Source: Rattus norvegicus (Eukaryota; Chordata; Mammalia; Rodentia; Muridae). Taken from it: DNA of 64,000 nt. The DNA lies in assembly GCF_036323735.1 (NCBI RefSeq), contig NC_086021.1, positions 135,451,476-135,515,475 of the forward strand. Reading direction: 5' to 3'. Shown in pieces: positions 12,017 to 20,599 of this stretch (the first letter of the stretch is position 1; each line of letters opens with the position of its first letter). A program made the position numbers and the translations under genes. Under the pieces are notes generated by a model, which was not told where the DNA came from, made no database searches, and saw only the letters and a program-made list of their open reading frames with translations.

Positions 12017-14968
12017 CCACCACCCCGTTCCCAGGTTTCCTGACTGGTGGTGCTGGGTACAGCAAGAGTCTTAGTATCTGAAGTCCCAGCCGCTCTGCTT
12101 TCCAGGAAAGCCGCACCATAAACTACTGGGCAATGGTGGTGGCGGATTCTGGCTGTCCACTTGACACACCTGGCAAAGGGAATCTGCATTGAAGAACGGC
12201 CTGCATCAGACTGGCCTGTGGGACATTTTCCTGCCTATTAATTATGTCAGAGCCCCAGCCCTAGGCAGGCGGGCCTGGGTACAAGGAAGGCAGCTGAAGG
12301 TGAGCCTGAGGGCCAACAGTGAGCCAACCCTCTATGGCCTCCACCGTTCTTGTCTCTAGGCTCCTGCCATGGCTTCCTTGGTGATGACTGTAATCTGTGA
12401 ACTAAATAACTTTCCTCCTTGAAGTTGCTTTTAGTCATGGCATTTACCACAGCAACAAAAGCAAATTAAAGCAAATTAAATCAGCAATCTGGAGCTGTCT
12501 GTGGCTGGACATCACCCGTGATGCAAACCCAGGATCTTAGCAGCTGAAATCCATTCCCACTTAAAGTATTCGTGTAAAAGGAGATTTTGGTGATTCATCA
12601 TACTCACTTTGTTTAATTTTTGAAGAGCGTTTTTATTTTCATCTACTGCCTGTTTTAACTGGATACATCTAAATTTTAAAAAGATAAAATATAGGTCAGT
12701 CCTCTATTGTCAGAACTAGGCAATACTTTTATTAAATCAGCCACAGTTTCTTGAGTGGCAAGGCTAACTGGTCACCTAGAGCACAGTTGGCCACACGAAG
12801 ACAGTTAAGATGTGACTATCCTGAGCAGGGACAAATGGCTTTTAGAGATTGATGACCAGGTCGTCAAATCTGGGCTCCTCAGGCCAAGATGCTAGAGAGA
12901 TTCTACCATGGCTACGGAGGCTGACCCTGAGCAATTTTTACAGTTACTGTCATGAAGGCAGCAAGTCTCCAGCTGTCAGGTGTGGTGTGGTTTCTTCTAG
13001 ATCCGTGCTGCATCTACATGGAACTTCCGGCCTCATCACTGCAGAATGCAGCTAAGCACCGACGTTCCCTCATCACTGCAGAATGCAGCTAAGCACCGAC
13101 GTTCCCTACAAAGAACTCAGATTTCTTAGCTGCCCTAAAACATTTGTATCGCTCTTCCCACTTTGACATCTGATTTGATTTTCTCATCTGTGTTGGCAGG
13201 CATCTCCCGGTCTTATTGTGAAGATGGAGAAAGTTCGCAGAGTACCACATGTAAGGTTTAGCACAGAGAACAAACTGCGTGCAGGCTTCCCTCCTCCGGC
13301 AGAGCTCTGCTTGCTCCCTCCTTCCAGTCAGACTGGGTAGAAAGCAGTATTTTAAAATACATTTCTGAAACGTTTACTCACTGTTCCTTTCACATTATTC
13401 TCCATTATTATTTCATTTTGGGGGAAAGGAAAAGAGTAAGAGAGAGATGGAGAGGGTGAGAGTGAGAGAGTGAGCAAGCAAGAGCGAGGGAAGGGGAGAC
13501 TCACTGGGAATCATTAAGGAGCATGCACTGAACTAGCCCCTGAACAGGCGGGCGGGCGGGCGGCGCGCATGGGCAGCACACTTTACCTTTGGTAAATATC
13601 TCTCCTTTTACTTGGTTCCAGAGCACCTGTTAGTTGGCTTTCAGTAACCAAACTATCAACCTACAACAGAAGGAGAGTTTAAAACATTGTAAAGTTCTAC
13701 AGTTACCACTTCTTGATTTAAGTTTGTATTTTTGCCCTTTGTTAAATTTTATCATAGCCCCTTGGGTGGGCCCTCTTCTGAGACACTAACTGCTGCTCCC
13801 CTTTCTGTCAGCCTTTGAAGCAGTTACCAAGAGACTGATGCCCCCCAAATGTCTAAAGGCAGTTCCAGTGACCTCTAAAAGGGAACTAATTGGGCTGTGG
13901 GCCATCCAACTCATCCCTCTTCTTGTGACTAAGATACCCAGACTAAAGTCTTTGCATTAATAAACCTGTCTGGCTCACCAACTCAGATCAGGTTAACCCC
14001 CTTCAGGCCCAGCTGGACTCCTTGGCTGCTGCGGTGTCCCACAATTTAAAAGGACTAGATCTGACTGCTGCTAAGGATGGGACCTGTGCCTGCCTCAAAC
14101 AGTGCCACTTGCATACCAATAAATTCTAACTGGTTTGAGAGGATGCCCAGAGACAGGGGCTAGACAAAACTTCAACCACAAGCCTCCTTCTATATGGGCT
14201 TCTGGTTCTTACTCATTCTGGTTCTTCCCAACCCCCTTGATCTCTCTTTCCTCCTCATTATCCTCATAGTTTTGTTTTAAGCCTGTCTTTTAAATATTTT
14301 ACCTACTGAAGTTCACCCTATACCCAGACAAAGGTCCCACACAAGCTCTCCCAGTACTAAGCCCACAACAGTTCCATTTGTTCCCACACACCTGCAGAAA
14401 GATGTTTTGATGCTGTGGAGAAACTGGTTACAGGGGACCTTCATCCCTTCCATCCCAGCCCAGATACAACTTTTTCCCCTTTAGCCTCTACTTTCTCCTA
14501 TTCTTTTCCTTTGGTAGCTCATTTTGGAGCAACAGACCTGACAATGGGACCAATCACTGTCACTCTGAATTAACTCTACACCCTCTTTCTCTCACTGACC
14601 CCCACTCTCTCTCCTAGCCTTCCCAGAAAAGCTCCCAGTTCTACTCTATAACCAAACATCTGCTTATAGCCCTCGAAGAATTATTTTCTAAGTCTCTTCA
14701 GGAATCCAGGATGACAATACCCTGACCCAGCACAGCTGGTCAAGGTAAGACTCTCCCCTGCTATATGACCAGAGGACTCCTCTTCAATGGACCCATAGTT
14801 ACCTCCTCTGACAAAGACCCTGGTCAGCAGAAAACAGCTATATACCCCTGCCCTGCATTTTTTAATATTCTCTCAGATTAGGTATAATCTAACTAAAATA
14901 TAATAACTAAATACATATATTAATTATCCAAATCCAGTAAGTTTGTGTGTGTGTGTGTGTGTGTGTAT

Positions 14969-15036
<68 letters not shown>

Positions 15037-18000
15037 TTGCTATGTAGCCTAGGTTAGATTCCCAAATGCTGGGATTATAGGCTTGTGCCATCATGCCCGA
15101 CTATTTTTATAAAGTACTTCTAAAGCTTCCCCTGGCTTTCTTATTGTCTCTGTAAATTTAAAATTAGAGGGGTTGGGGATTTAGCTCAGTGGTAGAGCGC
15201 TTGGCCCTGGGTTCGGTCCCCAGCTCCGGAAAAAAAAAAAAAAAGATAAAATTAGATCCAGAACTCCATGTTAGAAGTCTACTAAACTCTATGAAGTCAG
15301 TATTCCACCATTTTATTTGTATTCTTCCAGAAGATAGTAGTTTGCTTTTTTTTTTAATCACTGTGATTCAAATATAAAGTTGTCTACATATTTGCCAAAT
15401 CTTTTGCACTTTAAATTTTTAAAATTATGTTTCAGCTGATAAAAAAGTATACTACAGGGGTTGGGGATTTAGCTCAGTGGTAGAGCGCTTGCCTAGGAAT
15501 CGCAAGGCCCTGGGTTCGGTCCCCAGCTCCGAAAAAAAGAACCAAAAAAAAAAAAAAAGTATACTACCAGAACACAATCCAAGAATGGAGTCATGTGAGG
15601 AGAACTCTGAGTGCTTGTGAGGAATTTTCTTCAAAACATGGAATTGCTCTTGGAATGTGTTTTTATGCTCTTCCCAGGTGTAGCTGATAGACATGAGTTT
15701 ATTTCAGCTGTGTTATTCATGTGCCTCTATGGAAACACGTTTTTTAGGCCTGTCCTTGTGATTGTACACAGCTTAAACTCATGAGAACTTTACTCACGTG
15801 ACCTTCCTAACCCTCAGAGTATAAATCGTCTGATGCTCTGAATAAAGTTGGCTAGTGCATGAGACTGTAGTCCACCCATATATTGGTTCCATTCCCCTAG
15901 ATCCCATCACCTCCACAGTTGAAACACTACATATTTAAGGATGACATTTGAATATAAGTAAGCATATTTAAATCCAGGTAATCATACGTATCTTCTCAAA
16001 AGTATCACTTCTTTATGGTGAAAACACACAAAATTTTGTATTTTTAAAACAAAAATCTAAAACTGGATAACATATGAACATCAGGAAGTCTCTTAATCTG
16101 TTAAAGGTTATTAAATGAGTTATTTAGTGAAAAACTATGTGGTGCCAGATCACAGACTTAAAAAGTAAACTAGCTGGGCATGGTGGTGCATGCCTTTAAT
16201 CCCAGCTCTCAGGAGGATGTCTGTGAGCTCAAGGCCAGACTGGTCTACTTAAGTGCAAGACTAGTCAGAGCTACATAGTTAGACCCCTTCTAAAGGAAAT
16301 CAACAATTTCAGAAAACAAAGAACAGTCTATTAGTGGCTATTTATTACTTCTTCTCCTTTTTGAGATTATAATATAATTACATCATTCTCCCCTTGGCTA
16401 TGTTTAAGAGTAATAGGAATTCAGTGTCTTGAGAAAGAATACCTATAGGCAAACAAGAACCATTAGCAGTTTGCACACACACTAGCCTGCCTTGCGTTCC
16501 CACTCATCTTTTTGTATACACTATGAATAAATGTTACTGAAATAGTGTGCATTCCACTTCACATTCTTTTACCTCTGTATTTATTTCTCTTATATGTGTA
16601 TGAGTATTTTGCCTGCATGCATGCCTGTGCATCACATGCGTGCCTGGTGCCCGCATCAGAATCAGGCATCAGACCCTCAGGAGTTAGACAACTGTGAGCC
16701 ACCATGTGGGTGCTGGGAACTGTACTAGGGACCTCTGGAAGAAAGGCCAGTGCTCTCAACCATGGGGCCATGTCTTTAACTCCTTATACTCCATTTCTAA
16801 CTTGATTTCTTTTTCTTTTCTTTTTTTCTTTTTTTTTTTGGTTCTTTTTTTCCGGAGCTGGGGACCGAACCCAGGGCCTTGCGCTTCCTAGGTAAGCGCT
16901 CTACCACTGAGCTAAATCCCCAGCCCCCTAACTTGATTTCTTATCCTAAGTATTTAAACTAGAAGCTCTAGAAAAAAAATCTCCTCGTAGCACTATCAGA
17001 TTCCATCAGATGATAGCCGGTAGGTAAGGAATTACAAATGACATCATCAAGGAAAAACCACAGTCCTGTCTTGGTAGCTGTGTCTCCTGACAGTCCTTTG
17101 TGGTTAAACACTCTGCAAGCTGCAGTTAGATTGTCCCTATTATAACAGAACCAAGGAGGCCAGAACACTCAGTTGTCACACTGAGTTGTGTAAAAGGGCT
17201 GCATTCTCAAAAGGCTCCCCTTCATTATGTGCTTTGTTTGCTATATAAACTTGTTTTAAGTTTTTGTGTCCTGCCACTAAATCCTTTTCCTCAAGACAAG
17301 AACTGAGGAGCCCTATGTAATAATAATGCATTTATGGAGTAGCTTATCCATCCCCAATACTGGTCATGTATTCATATCCAGTTTCTTTTATTAAAAACAT
17401 CTCTGCCCAAACTTAAAATTATTACAAGCGGTTGATTCCTGCAAATGTAATCATCCAGCCTAGAAGGATCAATGTTTTGCTATATCTTGTCAAACTGCTA
17501 CCCCAGAAATGCTGTAGCTCATATCTTATAGCTTATACATTGCCCGTTTCATCACGTCTTCCATGCACCGAGCTTTGTGATTTAACAATCTTTGCGATCT
17601 TACCTCTTTTGTGTTTGATCACCTTTGAAATGAACTTTTCTTAAATTACTAATCTTCTGTCCTGGGTTAGTTTATTAAGACTATACATTGACACCTGTTA
17701 CACTTAGAGAGAGTGATGAATTTCAAAGGAGAGGGGCCCAGGGATGGGTGGATCTGGCTAGTTTAGACATGGGTGGGAGGGATGAAGGGTGTTGAGGGCT
17801 GGTGAGTCGTTAGACTGAGTTCTTAGTTGACTCGCAAGGCTTTCTGGAGGTTTTATCTATGGCGGCCGCCAGGTACTTGTCTCCTGGTGAGGGGCTGGGG
17901 AGTGGGGCCCTCTCCCCCGGACCTACCTGCAGCTTCAGCTCCTGCCCGCGGCGCCTCAGCGCCTGCAGCGGGTCCCGCGGCCGCCGGGCGAGCATTGGCC

Positions 18001-18060
18001 TAGCCGCCGCCGGCGGGACCGCGCCGGTTGCCAGGGAAACCAAAGCAAGGGCTCAGCAAG
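1..18060 (-). CDS. Nphp1: NPHP1 (nephrocystin-1), 5' part of gene, coding exons 1-5
   Basis: Nephrocystin-1 is a scaffold of the ciliary transition zone and cell junctions; its loss causes juvenile nephronophthisis in people. Five minus-strand coding exons join in phase: 17927-17995, 13587-13660, 12608-12668, 10710-10834 and 3809-4013. They encode residues 1-178. The start [16 protein letters not shown] is the known family N-terminus. Residues about 1-110 form the N-terminal coiled-coil (heptad-like, rich in Q, E, K and L). Residues about 115-155 are a Glu/Asp/Ser-rich acidic stretch. Residues from about 159 ([18 protein letters not shown]) open the SH3 domain. Every intron has GT and AG ends. 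The rest of the SH3 domain and the C-terminal half lie left of the window. No exon was seen between 1 and 3808, which is intron 5. The left limit given is the window edge and the right limit is an estimated transcription start. Confidence 0.95.
236..815 (+). mobile_element. LTR-like insertion inside the WAC pseudogene
   Basis: About 580 bp with no WAC similarity, bounded by the 7-bp repeat GATTGAA (229-235 and 816-822). A solo-LTR-like segment runs from TGTGAAGGACCC at 326 to CTTACA at 806. It has an AATAAA at about 720 and a U5-like tail after it. GAAGGACCCTA occurs both at about 233 and at 329, so the left limit is uncertain. Family and exact ends were not determined. Confidence 0.5.
1661..2895 (-). 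mobile_element. 5'-truncated L1 retrotransposon (rodent L1 3' end)
   Basis: About 1.24 kb L1 in minus orientation. 2398-2884 encodes the C-terminal part of L1 ORF2 in minus frames, with a frame break near 2613-2730. It is followed by the G-rich 3' UTR (C-rich on the plus strand, 1740-1830) and a poly(A), seen as a T-rich tract at about 1661-1681. The target-site duplication CAACCCACATTTAT flanks it at about 1648 and 2896. It landed in the 3' UTR of the WAC pseudogene and is severely 5' truncated. Confidence 0.9.
3276..3355 (-). mobile_element. ID SINE
   Basis: Complement of the ID consensus: tRNA-Ala-like body with A-box TAGCTCAGTGGTAGAGCG and B-box GGTTCGGTCCCC, with the A-tail as a T-rich tract at about 3255-3280. 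Lies in NPHP1 intron 5. Confidence 0.9.
3370..3500 (-). repeat. B1 SINE
   Basis: Complement carries the 7SL-derived B1 pattern (GAGACAAGGTCTTACCATGT side and CCTGAGTGCTGGGAGTAAAGGC side). Diverged copy directly abutting the ID element. Confidence 0.8.
3809..4013 (-). CDS. Nphp1: NPHP1 coding exon 5 (residues 110-178): acidic linker and start of SH3
   Basis: 205 nt read on the minus strand. The first base completes an AAA codon and the exon ends on an AAG codon before GTAAGG. It encodes a Glu/Asp/Thr/Gly-rich acidic tract, then the SH3 RT-loop motif [15 protein letters not shown], the counterpart of ALYDY in canonical SH3 domains. The acidic tract is built from GAA/GAG/GAT-type triplets and is expected to vary in length between species. 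Confidence 0.93.
4562..4746 (+). repeat. B2 SINE
   Basis: Full-length: GGGCTGGAGGGATGGCTCAG start, the body CCACATGGTGGCTCACAACC, and the tail with AAATAAATAAATC. Confidence 0.92.
5469..5765 (+). mobile_element. ID SINE with apparent 3' transduction
   Basis: ID body from 5483, a G-rich stretch, a run of 36 A (5588-5623), about 120 bp of non-ID sequence (5624-5743), then a second A-run (5744-5754). The whole unit is flanked by AAAGTAACTGCCTT at 5469-5482 and 5752-5765. The target duplication encloses the extra sequence, so one transcript that read past the first A-tract probably inserted as a unit. Confidence 0.85.
7285..7685 (+). repeat. Rodent interspersed repeat (LTR/MaLR-like, family not named)
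   Basis: Contains phrases common in rodent genomes: AGAGTCATTTGGGAAGAGG, CCATGGCTTCTGCATCAGTT and AATAAACCCTTTCC. A diverged relative of the 3' half is seen at 12195-12460. No coding potential. Confidence 0.55.
7682..7768 (+). repeat. Short minisatellite, about 4 copies of a 22-23 bp unit
   Basis: The unit CCAAACTATATACATAAGTA is repeated in tandem with small changes (ATATAT in the third copy). Confidence 0.85.
7885..8012 (-). repeat. B1 SINE
   Basis: Complement of a B1: GAGACATGGTCTCACTATGC on the tail side and GGGATTAAAGGAGTGTGCC at the head side. Confidence 0.8.
8818..9005 (-). repeat. B2 SINE
   Basis: Complement ends in the B2 head (GAGCCATTTCTCTAGCCCC on plus). Body includes CTGGAACTGGAGTCCCACAC. 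Flanked by imperfect GAATTTTCTTT repeats. Confidence 0.85.
9228..9332 (-). repeat. B1 fragment
   Basis: CAGGCTATTCTGGAACTCCC and a GCCTCTGGAGTGCTG motif mark a partial B1 on the complement. Confidence 0.65.
9408..9483. repeat. Pyrimidine-rich (CTT/CTC) low-complexity tract
   Basis: Almost uninterrupted C and T on the plus strand (TTCCTCTTCTTCCTCTTCC pattern). Confidence 0.85.
9484..9622 (-). repeat. Diverged B1 SINE
   Basis: Complement of a B1 with about 25 bp of extra internal sequence; ends ATTGGGATTCAAGGCATGC. Confidence 0.6.
10095..10205 (+). repeat. B1-like SINE, diverged
   Basis: ATAATTCCAGTCCTGGAGAT ... GCCTGAGCTACACAGCAAGA pattern of an old B1. Confidence 0.6.
10710..10834 (-). CDS. 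Nphp1: NPHP1 coding exon 4 (residues 69-110)
   Basis: Encodes [20 protein letters not shown] followed by [19 protein letters not shown]. The acceptor is CTCGTAG and the donor GTAAGC. End of the coiled-coil region. Confidence 0.93.
10916..11130 (+). repeat. B2 SINE, diverged
   Basis: Starts GGGGCTAGGAGATGGCTCAG and ends in an A-rich tail at about 11115-11130. Confidence 0.8.
11142..11323 (+). repeat. B1 SINE followed by (AAAT)n microsatellite
   Basis: B1 body with TTTAATCCCAGCACCCAGG, then a tail that has expanded into about nine AAAT units at 11288-11323. Confidence 0.85.
11976..12024 (+). repeat. (CAA)n microsatellite passing into CAC
   Basis: About 14 CAA triplets followed by CACCACCACC. 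Read in reverse it gives a spurious poly-Val/Leu frame. Confidence 0.95.
12195..12475 (+). repeat. Interspersed repeat related to the one at 7285-7685
   Basis: Shares CATCAGACTGGCCTGTGGG-type and CTCCTGCCATGG / TTGAAGTTGCTTTTAGTCATGG phrases with that rodent repeat family. Diverged. Confidence 0.45.
12608..12668 (-). CDS. Nphp1: NPHP1 coding exon 3 (residues 48-68)
   Basis: Encodes [20 protein letters not shown] after completing the split Arg codon. The acceptor is TTTAG and the donor GTGAGT. Coiled-coil segment nearly identical to human nephrocystin as recalled. Confidence 0.93.
13032..13105. repeat. 37-bp tandem duplication
   Basis: The unit starting CTCATCACTGCAGAATGCAG occurs twice with period 37 and no mismatch, which suggests a recent duplication. 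Confidence 0.9.
13428..13500. repeat. GA-rich low-complexity tract
   Basis: Purine-rich run of GAGA/AGAG units on the plus strand in NPHP1 intron 1, close to exon 2. Confidence 0.75.
13587..13660 (-). CDS. Nphp1: NPHP1 coding exon 2 (residues 24-48)
   Basis: Encodes [20 protein letters not shown] and IYQ, ending two bases into an Arg codon. The acceptor is TGTTGTAG and the donor GTAAAG. Part of the N-terminal coiled coil. Confidence 0.93.
13760..14900 (+). mobile_element. Decayed endogenous retrovirus fragment (env transmembrane remnant)
   Basis: At 14006-14120 the plus strand reads as a retroviral env transmembrane subunit: a conserved Asn/Gly-Leu-Asp-Leu motif of the immunosuppressive segment, followed by spaced cysteines and a stop. 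A hydrophobic, anchor-like stretch follows near 14210-14275 with frame breaks. Flanking sequence on both sides is probably retroviral too, but its limits and class are not resolved. It is non-functional, with stops and frame breaks and no LTR pair seen. Lies antisense to NPHP1 in intron 1. Confidence 0.55.
14944..15034. repeat. (GT)n(GA)n compound microsatellite
   Basis: About 12 GT units followed by about 35 GA units with a few interruptions. Confidence 0.95.
15035..15105 (-). repeat. B1 fragment
   Basis: Complement of a B1 head: CTTGCTATGTAGCCTAGG, AATGCTGGGATTATAGGC. Confidence 0.65.
15169..15244 (+). mobile_element. ID SINE with internal deletion
   Basis: ID body lacking about 15 bp between GCGCTTG and GCCCTGG (the tRNA anticodon-arm region), with an A-tail. 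Flanked by AAAATTAGA on both sides. Confidence 0.88.
15456..15552 (+). mobile_element. ID SINE with target-site duplication
   Basis: Near-consensus ID with the target duplication AAAAAAGTATACTAC at 15441-15455 and 15553-15567. Tail interrupted by GAACC. Confidence 0.93.
16172..16300 (+). repeat. B1 SINE
   Basis: GCTGGGCATGGTGGTGCATG head and AATCCCAGCTCTCAGGAGG; degraded tail. Confidence 0.85.
16572..16780 (-). repeat. B2 SINE
   Basis: Complement: AGCCACCATGTGGGTGCTGG body and CAACCATGGGGCCATGTC head; diverged. Confidence 0.8.
16812..16927 (-). mobile_element. ID SINE with target-site duplication
   Basis: Complement of the ID consensus. Target duplication CTAACTTGATTTCTT at 16797-16811 and 16928-16942. 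T-rich tract is the A-tail. Confidence 0.93.
17927..17995 (-). CDS. Nphp1: NPHP1 coding exon 1 (residues 1-23)
   Basis: The ATG is at 17995-17993 and the exon ends ...ELKLQ before the donor GTAGGT. The Kozak context is weak (C at -3), but no upstream ATG in this frame matches the family. A longer reading frame from 18043 adds residues absent from known nephrocystins, so it was not used. The exon lies in a GC-rich, CpG-rich block. Confidence 0.93.
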
Positions 18061-18130
18061 ATGACGCTATCAGCGGGCGCCACCACCCCGTGCCAGGGAT
18101 TGCGCTAAACGGTCCGCTTAGGCTTTGGGG
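17996..18130 (-). promoter_or_regulatory. NPHP1 proximal promoter with RFX X-box
   Basis: GC-rich, CpG-rich, TATA-less DNA upstream of the NPHP1 ATG. It holds GTTGCCAGGGAAAC at 18027-18040, a near-palindromic X-box (half-sites GTTGCC and GGAAAC, two-base spacer), 32-45 nt upstream of the ATG. RFX factors are the known X-box activators of ciliary genes, so the motif suits this gene. The transcription start is not visible and is assumed to be at about 18040-18100. Confidence 0.7.
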
Positions 18131-18370
18131 AAAAAAAAAAAAAAAGTAGTTTCCTCTGGATTCCTAGGGATAGTAGAGGTCCCCGGGAGTCCCCAACTGC
18201 ACGTCTCGTAACTATCACGACCTAACCCCCTGCGGTGCTCTGTTCTACACAGCTTTCCGAAGCCAGATCTGCGAAACTAATCTTCAAAGTAGTTCTAGCT
18301 TGGAAAACCTTCTGAGCTACAGAAGCTTTCCCGTGGCATTTATGGGATTTGGTTTCGCTGCACTTTCACC

Positions 18371-18485
18371 CTGAAGATGGTTTTTATTGTTTGCCTCATT
18401 GTGTAGCCCTGAATTCAAAAAAGTTCACGGGCCTTTCTGCCTCCCTAGTATTGGGATTAAACGTATGTCCCATCACACTTGGCCA
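18371..18485 (-). repeat. B1 fragment
   Basis: Complement: CATTGTGTAGCCCTGAATTC and AGTATTGGGATTAAACG; old copy upstream of NPHP1. Confidence 0.6.
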
Positions 18486-18489
18486 GAGA

Positions 18490-19410
18490 CGGTTTTAGAA
18501 TCTTGCCATTTGGGGTATTTCTGAAAATTTCATTAAAAATTTCAGGTGGCCCATCCTCAATTCTATGGAGGTGGTGATTCTGCCATGTGGGGCAAGCCTT
18601 GAGAAATAGATTTCTCAAGAGCCCCAGTTTTATTCACTTTCAGGAAAGGCGGTAGTTCTTCCCTTGAGACTCAACCCTTAAACTCGACAGCAACGTTGGA
18701 TTTAAGAATGGCGATAGTCCAAGCGCACCACTGGATAGCGCCGGTATGTTATTGCCAAGGTATCTATCTATTATCGTGACTCCTGGCTTCCAATTTATGG
18801 GTAAGATACCAAGTCCATGGAAGACTTCTGGTGTGGGCGAGGAGGGTGTTTGGTTTCGGACCTGGGACTAGGGACTGAGGTGCATATTTTACATATCAAA
18901 GCAGACTGGGTCTCCAGATTCTCCCAGGATCCCTCAGCCCTTATCTGACATACCCTGCCCCTAACTTTGAACTTTTCAGCCCAGATGCAGGGCTGCCCTT
19001 TACCCAGAGGCTCTTAAGTAATCCAGACATTTTGGTCACTCTCTCCCCCTCCCTCCTCCTTGCTCTCGCTTTTTCTCTTTCCCTTCCCCCACTTCTCTCT
19101 TCCCATGGTAATTTCCTTAGGGTCTTTGAACTCTCTAATTTGGCTTGAATTAGCTCATTTCGCTGGTGTTAAAATAACGTATCAGAGGGAACGTCATATA
19201 CTTAAGTATGAAAGTTGAAGGAAAAGAAATGTGATACAAAGTGATGTCCAGCGGAATGGTCCACTACGAAGCTGGGGACACACAGGACATACAAACAGGT
19301 GGTAGTAGAGAGCAAGATTGGCACAGCATAGGGCACCAGCATGTCTGAGCGGGATGCCCAGAAGTGACTTAGAAAAGGATGAACATATCCGCATGCTGCA
19401 CTTAAGCAAT
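18490..19410. other. NPHP1-MTLN intergenic DNA without recognised gene
   Basis: Mostly unique sequence. Only a pyrimidine-rich tract (about 19030-19100) stands out. No exon-like frame with splice sites was seen. Confidence 0.5.
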
Positions 19411-19411
19411 G

Positions 19412-19625
19412 AGAAAAGAGGGCTGATGACATGGCACCGTGGTTTAGATGCTCTTGCTCAGGACCAAGGTCCAGTTCCCTGAATCCATGGCAGCTTGTAA
19501 CTGCCTTAGAACTCCAGTTCCAGGGGATCTGACACCTTTCTCTGACCTCTGCAGGTACCAGGCGCCCATGTAGTACACAGACGTGCATGCAGGAAAAACA
19601 CTCACACTCATAAAATAAAAAAAAT
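19412..19625 (+). repeat. B2-type SINE, diverged
   Basis: GGTTTAGATGCTCTTGCTCA ... CTCTGACCTCTGCAGGTACC and a tail ACTCATAAAATAAAAAAAAT mark an old B2. Confidence 0.65.
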
Positions 19626-19794
19626 CATAAAAAAGCCAAAACAGTGCAAATATCAGGTCTTCCAAGAACAGGCCCAGAGGCAGAACTAGTCTAGTCACAA
19701 GTCAATTTACCCCCAAATTTTCAGTTTAGGACAAAATGTACTTCAAGAAACCTCCCCAACTAGGCCTCAGGAAGTGATGTTGACTATAAAGCTT

Positions 19795-20060
19795 CCCTGC
19801 TCACTCAGGAAAATGCCTAGTGCACATGCATGAAGCTCTGGCTTCAAACGCCCAGCATCCATGTAAAAACCTGGGGTGGGACAGGCACTCTGTAACAAGG
19901 TGCCAAGGACCATGAGTTTGTACTCCCAGAACCCACCATGGGAGCAGCAGTCCCTAGGACAAACTTCCAGTCTACACCTACATAACAGTCACACATGCAC
20001 GCATACACACATGGATATATATTCAGTACACACACTACACATACACAAGGGAAAACAAAC
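19795..20060 (+). repeat. Probable old SINE
   Basis: GCATGAAGCTCTGGCTTCAA ... GGGACAGGCACTCTGTAACA followed by an AC-rich tail resembles rodent B4/RSINE-type repeats; family uncertain. Confidence 0.4.
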
Positions 20061-20599
20061 GGTCAACAGTTGAGGAAGACACCTGACGACCTCTGGTCCC
20101 CACACAACTGCTCACCACCACCACCCACAGGCAAGTAAGAACCCCCTTCTACCTCAAAGATCTTCAGCTAGTCTCAGTGAGGGGTGCTGACTAGAGCTTC
20201 AGTCAACTAAAGGATGGTGCTCTAAAAGCCTGCATTTCAGTCCTTGCTGGATTCATAGAATAAGAACAAAGTCAGAAATAAGGCTTAATAATCCTAGGAA
20301 AATGGGCCATGGTGTTTTCCTGAAGAACAAACTGATTTTCTTCTTTAAAAATGAGGACAATGTGTCAGTGCAAATATCTTGCATTTGTAATGCTTAATTC
20401 AGGCATTTGACACAGTCACTAGCTTTTCTGAATATGTCCAGAAAAATGACTCATCATGGTCCCTTGATCAGATCCAGGCTGTATTCAAGGATGTAAGATT
20501 CTATCAGAAAGTCTCTGCTTTCATGCTTCAAGTCTCTTACAGCAGCAAACTGAATGGGAGGCAAAACACTGCTTTCCTTTGTGAGGAGGAAAAAAATGA

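Noticed and set aside
11794..12189. 131-codon minus-strand frame with a poly-Val run
   Set aside because: The run is the (CAA)n microsatellite read in reverse. No family similarity or splice support.
17810..18043. Longer NPHP1 reading frame starting 48 nt upstream of the chosen ATG
   Set aside because: The extra N-terminal residues are absent from known nephrocystins, and the frame overlaps the X-box promoter element.
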